This document shows, in pieces, positions 1 to 8,183 of a stretch of 23,472 nt of DNA. A program made the translations under genes and the position numbers. Under the pieces are notes generated by a model, which did no database searches, was not told where the DNA came from, and saw only the letters and a list, made by a program, of their open reading frames with translations. Within the stretch, counting starts at the first letter, position 1, and the number at the start of each line of letters is the position of its first letter. The DNA comes from JBALVO01 sp036961445 (GTDB taxonomy: Bacteria; Pseudomonadota; Gammaproteobacteria; Pseudomonadales; Halieaceae), in assembly GCA_036961445.1 (NCBI GenBank), contig JBALVO010000055.1, positions 1 to 23,472 on the forward strand, given 5' to 3'.

Positions 1-8
1 ATTTGGGG

Positions 9-28
9 ACTACATTTCAAAATGTAGT
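9..28. promoter_or_regulatory. Perfect 20-bp palindrome upstream of eda, candidate operator
   Basis: The 9-base arms ACTACATTT and AAATGTAGT are exact reverse complements separated by the two bases CA. The palindrome ends 26 bases before the eda start codon, where a repressor site would block transcription of the whole eda-gap-gap-ppc operon. The symmetry is seen directly. The protein that binds it is unknown. It overlaps a second, less perfect TGTA/TACA palindrome at 23-37. Confidence 0.5.
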
Positions 29-37
29 AAGTTTACA
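23..37. promoter_or_regulatory. TGTA-N7-TACA palindrome, possible HexR-like site
   Basis: The sequence TGTAGTAAGTTTACA has TGTA and TACA ends seven bases apart. HexR, an RpiR-family repressor that controls Entner-Doudoroff and central-carbon genes in gammaproteobacteria, is known to bind palindromes of the general form TGTAAT-N3-ATTACA. This site fits the outer arms and differs at about two inner positions. Its place directly before eda supports the idea, but the regulator assignment is inference. Confidence 0.4.
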
Positions 38-54
38 TATTTGGAGCCAAGCTC

Positions 55-672
55 ATGATTGTTTCTACTTTACAAGCCTGTAGGGTGTTGCCGGTCGTCA
101 CCCCCACCAGCGCTGCAGCGACGGTACTGTTGGCCCAGACCTTGTTGCGCGGCGGTATGCCAGCTATAGAAATCACACTGCGCACCCCGGCGGCGCTGGA
201 TAGTATTCGAGCGGTTCAGTCGGAGGTGCCAGGGATGCTGGTGGCCGCTGGCACGGTAACCAACGCGGCAGAGCTGGATCAGGTGCTGGAGGCGGGCGTA
301 AACCTGGCTTTGAGCCCTGGATCAACCCCCGAATTGCTGCGCCATGCTGCGGCATCGGGCATAGATTTTATTCCCGGTGTCGCCACTGCCTCAGAGTTGA
401 TGCAGGGCCTGGAGTATGGCTTTGAAATATTCAAACTGTTTCCCGCGCAGGTGTTGGGGGGGCGGTCCATGCTCAGTTCGCTGGCGGGGCCTTTCCCCCG
501 CGTCCGCTTTTGCCCTACCGGAGGCCTCAATCCGGAGAATTTTCGCGACTTTCTGGCCCTGTCTAACGTGATCTGTTGCGGTGGATCATGGATGGTGACT
601 GCCAATCTGGTGGAAAATGAAAAGTGGGATGAGATCGAAACTCTGGCCCGTGCGGCTATGGCTGAAGACTAA
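55..672 (+). CDS. eda: KDPG aldolase (2-dehydro-3-deoxyphosphogluconate aldolase)
   Basis: This cytoplasmic class I aldolase splits 2-keto-3-deoxy-6-phosphogluconate into pyruvate and glyceraldehyde-3-phosphate, the last step of the Entner-Doudoroff pathway. At 205 residues it has the usual family length. Glu39 in the IEITLRT motif and the Schiff-base lysine Lys127 in FKLFPA are 88 residues apart, the same spacing as Glu45 and Lys133 of the E. coli enzyme. The phosphate-binding PTGG motif and a later glycine-rich CCGGSW segment are also present. The ATG is preceded by TTGGAG at a suitable distance. It is the first gene here of an operon with two GAPDH-type genes and ppc; its glyceraldehyde-3-phosphate product is the substrate of GAPDH. 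Whether edd or glk lies upstream cannot be seen. Confidence 0.95.
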   Translation: MIVSTLQACRVLPVVTPTSAAATVLLAQTLLRGGMPAIEITLRTPAALDSIRAVQSEVPGMLVAAGTVTNAAELDQVLEAGVNLALSPGSTPELLRHAAASGIDFIPGVATASELMQGLEYGFEIFKLFPAQVLGGRSMLSSLAGPFPRVRFCPTGGLNPENFRDFLALSNVICCGGSWMVTANLVENEKWDEIETLARAAMAED

Positions 673-690
673 ATATCAAGGAGATATGCA

Positions 691-1713
691 ATGACAAACA
701 ATGGGCCTGTTAGGGTGGGTATCATGGGATTCGGCCAGACTGGCCGGCAGATATATGAGTTGGCCTCACGCAGTGATGATGTAGAAGTGGTAGCGGTAGC
801 TGATATCGGACAACCTGAGATCCTGCACTATTTGCTGTGTTCCGAGGTAAAGGATCCGCAGCGCCATGAACTGCAGGGGAATTTTCTGGTCAATCCACGT
901 TTTCGAGCACGGTTGATGCAAATAGATCGTCCGGCGGAGATGCCCTGGGATATTTTCGGTGTCGATATTGTTATCGATGCAACGGGCAAATATCGTGAGT
1001 CACGCTATCTGGAGGAGCATTTGAGCAATGGTGCGCCCCGCGTGCTGCTGCGCACCCTGCCGGTGGATACCGTGGACCGGATCGTGATCCCCGGTATCAA
1101 CGACAGTATGGTAAACGCAGCAGATCGCACCTTATCCGCGGGTTCTGCCACGACTACTGCACTGTGTCTGTTGTTGCAGGTATTGTCCGGGAGCTTCGAA
1201 ATTGAGTGCGGCAGCATGACCACTGTGCACGCCTATACCTCAGACCAGGCGCTACAGGATTACGCCGGTAGTGATTTTCGCCGCAGTCGTTCGGCGGCCA
1301 AGAACATTATTCCCAATAGTCACGAGGCGGGTTTGTGGCTGGGGCAGATAATGCCGCAATTTGACGGCAAGATTCTCACATCGGCACTCAATGTGCCTAT
1401 CCACGAGGGCTGTCTGCTGGATGTAAACCTGGTGATGGGCGATGCTGGCGTCACCGTTGAAGAGATTAATGCAGCGATGCGCGTCGGCGCTGCAGGTCTG
1501 CCGGGTATCGTCGCCGTGGTGGAGGACCCCATCGTTTCATCCGATGTGATTGGTAACCCGCACTCCCTGTTGTTCGATGCCAAGGGCACTATCAAGGCCG
1601 GCAACAACATCATCAAGACGTTGAGCTGGTACGAAAACCTCGGTCACGCGTCGCGCCTGCTGGATGTGGTGCGTTTGTATAAAGAGCTGGATATGCAGCA
1701 GGAGGCGGCGTAA
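691..1713 (+). CDS. GAPDH-like paralogue lacking the catalytic cysteine (putative pseudoenzyme)
   Basis: The 340-residue protein aligns end to end with the normal GAPDH encoded next to it, so it keeps the type I GAPDH fold. The catalytic motif SNASCTTNC of its neighbour reads SAGSATTTA here: the nucleophile is Ala153 and the second cysteine is also alanine. His180 (TTVHAYT) and the RRSR phosphate-site motif remain. The TGAAKA phosphate loop has become HEAGLW, the RVP arginine is Asn, the NEWGY motif near the C-terminus is gone, and the dinucleotide loop is GFGQTGR rather than GFGRIGR. It should not oxidise glyceraldehyde-3-phosphate by the known thioester mechanism. It may regulate or hetero-oligomerise with the true GAPDH, or bind another ligand; this is inference. 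AAGGAGAT lies 6 bases before the ATG. The frame is intact, so it is not a decayed gene. Confidence 0.85.
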   Translation: MTNNGPVRVGIMGFGQTGRQIYELASRSDDVEVVAVADIGQPEILHYLLCSEVKDPQRHELQGNFLVNPRFRARLMQIDRPAEMPWDIFGVDIVIDATGKYRESRYLEEHLSNGAPRVLLRTLPVDTVDRIVIPGINDSMVNAADRTLSAGSATTTALCLLLQVLSGSFEIECGSMTTVHAYTSDQALQDYAGSDFRRSRSAAKNIIPNSHEAGLWLGQIMPQFDGKILTSALNVPIHEGCLLDVNLVMGDAGVTVEEINAAMRVGAAGLPGIVAVVEDPIVSSDVIGNPHSLLFDAKGTIKAGNNIIKTLSWYENLGHASRLLDVVRLYKELDMQQEAA

Positions 1714-2711
1714 TGAGAGTCGGAATTAATGGATTTGGTCGCATCGGTCGCTCGGTTTTTCGTATTCTGGAAGAGGTGGAAGGCGTTGAAGTAGTAGCCA
1801 TTAACGATCTGTTTGACCGCGAAGCCCTGCGTTACCTGTTGGACTACGACACCGTGATGGGGCCGTTTGGCAAGAGTCTTCGTCTGGAGGATGATCATTT
1901 TGTCACTGCCAAGGGACGGGTAAAACTCATTAGCGAACGCAATCCGGCGGATCTACCCTGGGCGGAGCTGGGTGTGGACGCAGTGGTAGAAGCCACCGGT
2001 GTATTTCGCCAGCGCGATCAGCTGGAGCAGCATTTGGCGGCAGGTGCCAAACACGTGGTTTTGACGGTGCCAGCCAAGGACCCGGTAGATTACACCGTTG
2101 TATTGGGAGTTAATGAGGATGGCTTGAGGCCGGAGCACCGGATCATTTCCAACGCCAGTTGTACTACCAACTGCCTGGCGCCGATGGCCAGCGTTCTGCA
2201 CAACGAATTTGGGATCGAAGAGGGAGTCATTAACACGGTGCACGCCTACACCAACGATCAACGCCTGGCAGACGTTCCCCACACGGACTGGCGGCGTAGC
2301 AGGGCAGCCGCAGAAAATATCATTCCCACTTCCACCGGTGCCGCCAAGGCTGTCGGTGAAGTGTTACCGCAGCTGCAGGGGCGATTGCATGGTATCGCCT
2401 CCAGAGTGCCGGTGCCTGATGGTTCTGTTGTTGATCTGTTTGTTAAGTTGGGCAAGTCGGTCAGCGTTGAGGATGTAAATACGGTGGTGCGCGCCGCATC
2501 GCAGACTGAGCGTCTACAGGGTATTTTGCAGTACGCAGATACACCCATTGTGTCATCGGACATCATTGGCAATTCCCACTCTTCAATTTACGATGCCGGA
2601 TTTACCGGCGTTACCGCGGGTCGTTATCTGCGGGTGCTGAACTGGTACGACAACGAGTGGGGTTACTCCTGTAGAGTTTGTGATTTGCTCGCCAGGTTAG
2701 GCTCCTGGTGA
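1713..2711 (+). CDS. gap: Type I glyceraldehyde-3-phosphate dehydrogenase
   Basis: This cytoplasmic enzyme oxidises and phosphorylates glyceraldehyde-3-phosphate to 1,3-bisphosphoglycerate with NAD(P)+. All hallmarks are visible in 332 residues: the N-terminal nucleotide loop GINGFGRIGR, catalytic Cys150 in SNASCTTNC, His177 in NTVHAYT, the TGAAKA phosphate loop, the RVP arginine and the C-terminal NWYDNEWGYS motif. The ATG shares one base with the preceding stop (TAATG), and GGAGG lies just upstream inside the preceding gene, so translation is probably coupled to that of the pseudoenzyme-like paralogue. Asp33 follows the second strand (AINDLFD), which usually favours NAD over NADP; cofactor preference is not settled by sequence alone. 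Its position after eda fits lower-glycolysis flux from KDPG cleavage. Confidence 0.96.
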   Translation: MRVGINGFGRIGRSVFRILEEVEGVEVVAINDLFDREALRYLLDYDTVMGPFGKSLRLEDDHFVTAKGRVKLISERNPADLPWAELGVDAVVEATGVFRQRDQLEQHLAAGAKHVVLTVPAKDPVDYTVVLGVNEDGLRPEHRIISNASCTTNCLAPMASVLHNEFGIEEGVINTVHAYTNDQRLADVPHTDWRRSRAAAENIIPTSTGAAKAVGEVLPQLQGRLHGIASRVPVPDGSVVDLFVKLGKSVSVEDVNTVVRAASQTERLQGILQYADTPIVSSDIIGNSHSSIYDAGFTGVTAGRYLRVLNWYDNEWGYSCRVCDLLARLGSW

Positions 2712-5347
2712 GCGACTCTGTAAGCAGTCCGGACTACGCCAGCCTGCGCGGCAATGTCAGTTTTCTCGGTCGCTTGCTTGGGGAGACTATTGCCGCCGCA
2801 GACGGTGCGCAGTTCCTTGATCTTATAGAGCAAATTCGCGGGTTGTCCAAACGCGCCCGCGACGGTGATCAGTCGGCCCGAGACGCATTACTGAGCATAT
2901 TGCGCACACTGGATAATGAGCAACTGGTGCCGGTTGCACGTGCCTTCAGTCAGTTTCTTAACCTGTCCAATATCGCTGATCAGCACCACAACGTGTCACG
3001 CGAAATGGATCCCATATTGTCGGCTTCCCGCAACCTGTCCAATGGCTTGCGTGAACTGGCTGGCGAAGGCGTGCCGCGCGAAGCGGTGATAGCGGCGATA
3101 GATGATCTCAAAATTGAGCTGGTGTTGACTGCTCACCCCACCGAGATCACACGTCGCACGTTGATTCATAAGCACACTGAAATTGGGCTTTGTCTGGGTC
3201 AATTAGAGTTACAGGGGCTGACCGAACGTGAGCGTGAGAGGCTGCACTTACGGCTACGCGAGTTGATTGCACAGATATGGTATGGCGATGATTTTCGCGC
3301 CGAGCGACCGTCCCCGGTAGATGAAGCCAAGTGGGGCTTTGCCGTGGTGGAGGACTCCCTGTGGCGCGCGGTGCCAGAATATCTGCGTCGCCTGGATGCA
3401 GCGCTGTTCGAAACTTGCGCAGCACATTTACCACTGGATGCCGCACCGGTTTCGTTTGTGTCGTGGATGGGCGGTGATCGCGATGGCAACCCCAACGTCA
3501 CGGCACAGGTAACAGCACAGGTGTTGTTGCTTAGTCGTTGGCAGGCCGCTGATCTTTACCTCAAGGATGTGGTGCATCTGGTAGAAGAGTTGTCCATGAC
3601 CGGCTGCAGCGCAGCGTTGCGCGAGTTAGCGGGAGACTCTCACGAACCCTATCGAAGAGTATTACGGTCCTTGCGCGATATGCTGCGCCACACCCGCGCA
3701 GCGATAGAAGCGCAACTGGATGGCGAGCTGCCCGGGGAACTGGAGATACTGCATAGTTGTGAACAACTGTGGCAGCCGTTATACGCCTGTTATCAGTCGC
3801 TGGTGGAGTGCGGCATGGAACTGATCGCCAACGGCGCGCTGCTTGACCTGTTGCGCAAAGTGCGCTGTTTTGGCACGCACCTGGTGCAACACGATATTCG
3901 TCAAGATAGCGCCCGGCATACCCAGGTGTTGTCTGAGCTGACTACCTATCTCGGCCTGGGCGACTACGCTGGCTGGGACGAGAGCGCGCGCCAGGCATTT
4001 TTGTTGCAGGAACTATCGAGTCGTCGCCCCCTGATACCCCAGGATTGGCAGCCCGGCGCGGAGGTGCGTGAGGTACTCGATACCTGCGCTGTGGTCGCGC
4101 TGCAGCCCCCCGAAGCTCTGGGCGCGTATGTGATTTCCATGGCGCGACAGCCGTCGGACGTACTGGCCGTGCACCTGTTATTGAAGGCTACGGGCTGTAC
4201 CCATAACTTACAGGTTGCCCCCTTGTTTGAGACCCTGGATGACTTGTGCCGTGCGCGGCAAGTAATGGCCAGCCTGCTTGAGAACAATTGGTACCGGGGG
4301 CATATACAGGGACGCCTGATGGTGATGATTGGCTACTCCGATTCAGCCAAGGATGCGGGGGTGTTGGCCGCCTCCTGGGCCCAGTACCGCGCGCAGGAAG
4401 AGCTGTTGCAGATTGCGGAACAATACAGTGTCGACCTGACCTTGTTTCATGGCCGCGGCGGCACCATTGGTCGCGGTGGCGCACCGGCGGCACAAGCCTT
4501 ACTTTCCCAACCTCCAGGGTCACTGCGCAATGGCCTGCGGGTGACTGAGCAGGGCGAGATGATCCGTGCCAAGCTTGGATGGACCTCCCTGGCAGTGAAA
4601 ACCCTGGCGCTTTATACCAGCGCTATTTGCCGCGCTAACCTGATGACACCACCGGCGCCTGCTGCACAGTGGCGGGAGATGATGGAGGCATTGTCTGCAG
4701 ATTCCTGCGATGCATATCGCGCAGTGGTGCGTGAAGAGCCCGATTTTGTCGCTTACTTTCGCCATGCCACGCCAGAGCAGGAGCTGGGTAAATTACCCCT
4801 GGGCTCGCGACCGGCGCGCCGTGGTGGCGGAGGTGGAATCGAAAGCCTGCGGGCAATCCCCTGGATATTTGCCTGGTCGCAGAATCGTTTGATGCTGCCC
4901 GCGTGGTTGGGCGCGGGTGCGGCTCTGCGCCGGGCACTGGATGCGGGGCAGGGTGACGTGTTGCAGGATATGGCGGCTACCTGGCCATTTTTCGCTACGC
5001 GGCTGTCCATGCTGGAAATGGTATTTGCCAAGACCGACGCCGGATTATCCGCCTATTATGATGAAAGCCTGGTACCGGCTCCGTTGCAGGCTATCGGGAG
5101 TGCTCTGCGTGCGCAATTGGCACAGGATACCGCTACCATATTGGAGCTTCGCGGCATTTCGACTCTGCTGCAAGGTGAGCCCTGGATAAATGAGTCTTTG
5201 CAGTTGCGTAATATCTATACGGATCCACTCAATATGCTGCAGGCCGAGTTGTTACAGCGCAATCGCAGAGAGCCAGAGCCGCTATTGGAGCGGGCTATCA
5301 TGGTAACAATCGCCGGCATTGCCGCGGGAATGCGTAATACTGGCTAA
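2708..5347 (+). CDS. ppc: Phosphoenolpyruvate carboxylase
   Basis: This enzyme makes oxaloacetate from PEP and bicarbonate, refilling the TCA cycle. At 879 residues it is full length (E. coli Ppc has 883). The catalytic His143 lies in TAHPTE, Lys548 in GYSDSAKDAG, and His581 in the FHGRGGTIGRGGAP signature. The glycine loop leading into IESLRAIPWIFAW is present, and the protein ends in RNTG; the near-terminal Asn matches an aspartate-inhibitor-binding residue of the E. coli enzyme. The start is GTG, overlapping the gap stop by 4 bases (GTGA). It is chosen because the following residues SPDYASLRGNVSFLG match the family N-terminus. The ribosome binding site is weak, which suggests translational coupling. 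Placing ppc at the end of an Entner-Doudoroff/GAPDH operon ties anaplerosis to sugar flux. Confidence 0.96.
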   Translation: MSDSVSSPDYASLRGNVSFLGRLLGETIAAADGAQFLDLIEQIRGLSKRARDGDQSARDALLSILRTLDNEQLVPVARAFSQFLNLSNIADQHHNVSREMDPILSASRNLSNGLRELAGEGVPREAVIAAIDDLKIELVLTAHPTEITRRTLIHKHTEIGLCLGQLELQGLTERERERLHLRLRELIAQIWYGDDFRAERPSPVDEAKWGFAVVEDSLWRAVPEYLRRLDAALFETCAAHLPLDAAPVSFVSWMGGDRDGNPNVTAQVTAQVLLLSRWQAADLYLKDVVHLVEELSMTGCSAALRELAGDSHEPYRRVLRSLRDMLRHTRAAIEAQLDGELPGELEILHSCEQLWQPLYACYQSLVECGMELIANGALLDLLRKVRCFGTHLVQHDIRQDSARHTQVLSELTTYLGLGDYAGWDESARQAFLLQELSSRRPLIPQDWQPGAEVREVLDTCAVVALQPPEALGAYVISMARQPSDVLAVHLLLKATGCTHNLQVAPLFETLDDLCRARQVMASLLENNWYRGHIQGRLMVMIGYSDSAKDAGVLAASWAQYRAQEELLQIAEQYSVDLTLFHGRGGTIGRGGAPAAQALLSQPPGSLRNGLRVTEQGEMIRAKLGWTSLAVKTLALYTSAICRANLMTPPAPAAQWREMMEALSADSCDAYRAVVREEPDFVAYFRHATPEQELGKLPLGSRPARRGGGGGIESLRAIPWIFAWSQNRLMLPAWLGAGAALRRALDAGQGDVLQDMAATWPFFATRLSMLEMVFAKTDAGLSAYYDESLVPAPLQAIGSALRAQLAQDTATILELRGISTLLQGEPWINESLQLRNIYTDPLNMLQAELLQRNRREPEPLLERAIMVTIAGIAAGMRNTG

Positions 5348-5353
5348 TGTGGC

Positions 5354-5381
5354 TTGACCTTATCCGTCTGCGTGCACAAAA
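5354..5381 (+). promoter_or_regulatory. Possible sigma-70 promoter for the SYLF gene
   Basis: TTGACC at 5354-5359 matches the -35 consensus at five of six bases. CAAAAT at 5376-5381, 16 bases later, matches the -10 consensus at four of six. Transcription from here would give a leader of about 50 bases. A short GCACA-AAA-TGTGC hairpin overlaps the -10. This is a weak prediction by eye. Confidence 0.3.
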
Positions 5382-5440
5382 TGTGCGTCTCAGCGTATCA
5401 GTTCGGTGCGCTGTTTCAATCTCGATAAAGGTTCTGTGTT

Positions 5441-6013
5441 ATGCAACGCGTTCTAAAAAATATTCTGCTGTTCTGTGTGCTGTCTATGGTGGGCCCGTTT
5501 GCGTGGGCGAATAGTTACAGTGAAGCTATTGAGTCCTTCAGCAACGCCGGGGAGAGTGGAGCTTTCTTCAAGACCGCTTATGGCTATGCCGTGTTTCCCA
5601 CTATTGGCAAGGGCGGGATCGGGATCGGTGGTGCCCATGGACGCGGGCGGGTGCTGGCGCAGGGCAAGCACGTGGGCGACTCTACCATGACGCAGTTGAC
5701 GTTGGGCTTTCAATTAGGCGGTCAGGCATTTAGCCAGATCATTTTTTTCGAAACTGCACAGGCCTTTAATGACTTCACCTCTGGCAACTTTGAATTCAGC
5801 GCCCAGGCGACTGCCGTGGCGATTACCGCGGGGGTTTCTGCCGAGGCTAACACCGGTGGCGGTATGGCCGCGGGTGCTAGCGGCGGGCGCAATGACGCCA
5901 CCACGGCGCATGGAGGTTATCGCAAGGGTATGGCGATCTTTACCATCGCCAAAGGTGGGTTGATGTTTGAAGCGGTGCTGGGCGGGCAGAAATTTACCTA
6001 CACGCCGCTGTAG
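5441..6013 (+). CDS. Exported SYLF (YSC84-like) domain protein
   Basis: The 190-residue product begins with a Sec signal peptide (residues 1-24: a short basic start, a hydrophobic core LLFCVLSMVGPFAW, then an AxA-like site before NSYSEA). The mature part matches the SYLF/YSC84 domain as known to me: a conserved AYGYAVFPTIGKGGIGIGGAHGRG segment, a QLGGQAFSQIIFFET segment, and C-terminal GGLMFEAVLGGQKFTY. In eukaryotes SYLF domains bind lipids and actin. In bacteria they occur in periplasmic or outer-membrane-associated proteins of unclear role. The mature protein is glycine- and alanine-rich (GGGMAAGASGG). It stands alone, 93 bases after ppc and facing the lut genes. The function is not known, but the family call is solid. 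Confidence 0.85.
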   Translation: MQRVLKNILLFCVLSMVGPFAWANSYSEAIESFSNAGESGAFFKTAYGYAVFPTIGKGGIGIGGAHGRGRVLAQGKHVGDSTMTQLTLGFQLGGQAFSQIIFFETAQAFNDFTSGNFEFSAQATAVAITAGVSAEANTGGGMAAGASGGRNDATTAHGGYRKGMAIFTIAKGGLMFEAVLGGQKFTYTPL

Positions 6014-6046
6014 TTAACAGCTCGACAGTTAACCGCTTGACTAAAG

Positions 6047-6745
6047 TTACTGTCCAGCCAGGTCGCGGGCTTCCTGCAGAGCTGTTAGCGGTACTTCCCC
6101 CATCAGAATGACGTGCCAGCTGCGGGGGCCATGGGCACCGTAAATCAGCTGTCCCTCTATATCTGCGGTACTGGATGGACCGGCAATGAAATTTATACCG
6201 CGCGGTCTTCCCGCTTGTGCCATATCCGCGTTGATTTGATCCCAGGCCTGCTCCATATTCACCACCAGGTCGGCACTGTCGACCAGCACGATGTGATGCT
6301 CCGGTAACAGGTTGTTCGCAGCGGGATTGGCCTTGCCGGTCCAGGTCACAATTGAGCCGGTTTCCGCGACGGCCAACCTGGCAAAGCTCAGTGCTACCGG
6401 TTCCCCAACCTCTACGCTGCCAAAACGCGGTAACACACCGGCATCACGCCAGGGCATTGCTGCCAGGCGCGGATCGTTGCTGGCGACCAGGCGATAGTTA
6501 CGATAATGCTGGTAAACATAGTTGCCAACGGCCTTCACCGTTGCTGAGCGATCGCTGGCGCAATCTACGCTACCCTGGTTTTTAAGCACATTGGCCAGAA
6601 AGGCGGCGCACAGGTCTGGAGAGGGCAGGTTGGCGGCGGGTGCCCGGCCCATGGCTAGCAGTTCCTGCGCCAGTACGCGCGACTCTGCGCCGCGGCAGCT
6701 GTGGCGCAATTTAGCAAAAATTTCGGAACGTGCGCTATCTGTCAT
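6047..6745 (-). CDS. lutC: Lactate utilization protein C (LutC/YkgG, LUD domain)
   Basis: This is the third subunit of the LutABC iron-sulfur L-lactate oxidation complex, which converts L-lactate to pyruvate. The 232-residue protein has the LUD-domain pattern of LutC: a central VALSFARLAVAETGSIVTWTG segment followed by LLPEHHIVLVDSADLV, and a C-terminal FIAGPSSTADIEGQLIYGAHGP motif typical of the family. Its ATG lies 11 bases inside the end of lutB, so it is co-translated with it. The stop faces the SYLF gene across 33 bases. No iron-sulfur motif is expected or seen in this subunit. Confidence 0.92.
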   Translation of the reverse strand: MTDSARSEIFAKLRHSCRGAESRVLAQELLAMGRAPAANLPSPDLCAAFLANVLKNQGSVDCASDRSATVKAVGNYVYQHYRNYRLVASNDPRLAAMPWRDAGVLPRFGSVEVGEPVALSFARLAVAETGSIVTWTGKANPAANNLLPEHHIVLVDSADLVVNMEQAWDQINADMAQAGRPRGINFIAGPSSTADIEGQLIYGAHGPRSWHVILMGEVPLTALQEARDLAGQ

Positions 6746-8183
6746 TGCGGCGCACTCTTGATGCTTTGTTTTCAGCTTTCAACCCGGCCTTGTAGAGCTG
6801 CATAAACGTTTTCCCCTGTGGTGCAGGGAAGTCTCGCTGGCTGGTCCAACCCTGTGCCAATGGCAGGCGTGAAAAACTACCGTGTTTGCGGCCCAGTAAG
6901 TGCAGCACGGGTATAGCGATAGCGGTCAGCAGCTGGTAGAGCCGCGGGTGACCCGCTAGCCATGCATGGGCTTTCAGGCCCTGCTGCCAGCGTGAAGAGG
7001 ACAAGTTCTCGATGGTCTCCTCATGGCGTAGATCGCGCAATAGATCTGGCAGGGGGATATCCGCGGGACATACTTCGGCACAACGGCCGCAACTGGTGCA
7101 GGCGCTGGGCAGGGCTACACTTTGCTCCAGGGATGTCAGCAGGGGCGTTAATATCGACCCCATAGGCCCGGGATAAACCCAGCCATAAGCGTGGCCACCA
7201 ACACCGGCATAGATCGGGCAGTGGTTCAGGCAGGCACCACAGCGGATACATTCCAGCATTTCATGGTAATCACTGGCCAGTATGTCGCTGCGTTTATTGT
7301 CCAGTAGTACGATGTGCGTTTCCAGTGGACCATCGGTATCCAGTTCACGGCGTGGTCCTGAATAGAAACTGGTATAGCAGGTCTGCGGCTGGCCAGTGGC
7401 AGAACGCACCAGCAGGCGCAACATGGCAGTGGCATCTTCTGCCCGCGGCAGGATCCGGTCTACTGTGGTACAAATAATAAGTACATTGGGCAGGTTGGCG
7501 CAGAGATCACCATTGCCCTCATTGGTAACCAGCATGGAGTAGCCGCTCTCGGCGATGAGTGCGTTGGCACCAATAATGCCTACATCGGCGTTGAGGAAAT
7601 GTTCGCGTAATACAGCGCGAGCCTCAGCCACCAGGTCTGCAGTTTCCGCCAGTTCCCGGTCGCCCAGGTCATGTTTTTTCAGGAACAGTTCACGGATCTC
7701 AGCGGAGGATTTATGCAGCGCGGGTCCGACAATGTGGCTGGGAGTCTCCCCGGCCTGTTGGATAATATATTCACCCAGATCGGTTTCCATTACCTCCAGG
7801 CTGGCACGCTGGAGATAGTCATTAAGAGCGGTCTCCTCGGTGACCATGGATTTGCCCTTGGCAATGCGGCGGGCTTTATGTTGCTGGCACACATCCAGCA
7901 CGATGCTGTTGAGTTCATCCCCATCACGGGCGAAATGCACCTGGTTACCGTTTTGCACGGCTTCGTGTTCGAATTCAGCCAGGTAATGATCCAGGTTATC
8001 CAGGGCGTGTTGCCGCACTTTTTTTACGTGCTTGCGCAGGCCTTCAAAATTTTCAAAGTTGTTTACGGCAGCAGCGCGAGAAAGCGGCATGGTCAGGGCC
8101 AGCAGATCCCGGCGCCGGGCTTTGCTGGTATCCTTGAGTGCTTCGCTGGCATTGTCCAGAAAGGTGTCGCTGGTCTGTTTCAC
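6735..8183 (-). CDS. lutB: Lactate utilization iron-sulfur protein B (LutB)
   Basis: This is the electron-transfer subunit of LutABC. The protein has 482 residues from the chosen start. The N-terminal two thirds form a LUD domain (GKSMVTEE near the middle, and a later GIIGANALIAESG segment). Two ferredoxin-type 4Fe-4S motifs follow: Cys312/315/318/322 in CIRCGACLNHCP and Cys362/365/368/372 in CTSCGRCAEVCP. The frame is open upstream to another GTG at 8231. The GTG at 8183 is preferred because it overlaps the lutA stop as GTGA and is preceded by GAAGGGA, and because the upstream residues are an arginine-rich tail inside lutA. The order lutA-lutB-lutC matches Bacillus and many proteobacteria. 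Confidence 0.93.
   Translation of the reverse strand: MKQTSDTFLDNASEALKDTSKARRRDLLALTMPLSRAAAVNNFENFEGLRKHVKKVRQHALDNLDHYLAEFEHEAVQNGNQVHFARDGDELNSIVLDVCQQHKARRIAKGKSMVTEETALNDYLQRASLEVMETDLGEYIIQQAGETPSHIVGPALHKSSAEIRELFLKKHDLGDRELAETADLVAEARAVLREHFLNADVGIIGANALIAESGYSMLVTNEGNGDLCANLPNVLIICTTVDRILPRAEDATAMLRLLVRSATGQPQTCYTSFYSGPRRELDTDGPLETHIVLLDNKRSDILASDYHEMLECIRCGACLNHCPIYAGVGGHAYGWVYPGPMGSILTPLLTSLEQSVALPSACTSCGRCAEVCPADIPLPDLLRDLRHEETIENLSSSRWQQGLKAHAWLAGHPRLYQLLTAIAIPVLHLLGRKHGSFSRLPLAQGWTSQRDFPAPQGKTFMQLYKAGLKAENKASRVRRNDR

Noticed and set aside
691..1713. The first GAPDH-like gene as a second functional GAPDH or as a degenerate pseudogene
   Set aside because: Catalytic Cys and phosphate-binding residues are missing, so normal activity is unlikely. 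The full-length frame with a strong ribosome binding site argues against decay.
6013..6033. GTTAAC...GTTAAC inverted repeat between the SYLF gene and lutC as a bidirectional terminator
   Set aside because: The stem is only 6 AT-rich base pairs with a 9-base loop and no T tract, so it is too weak to call.
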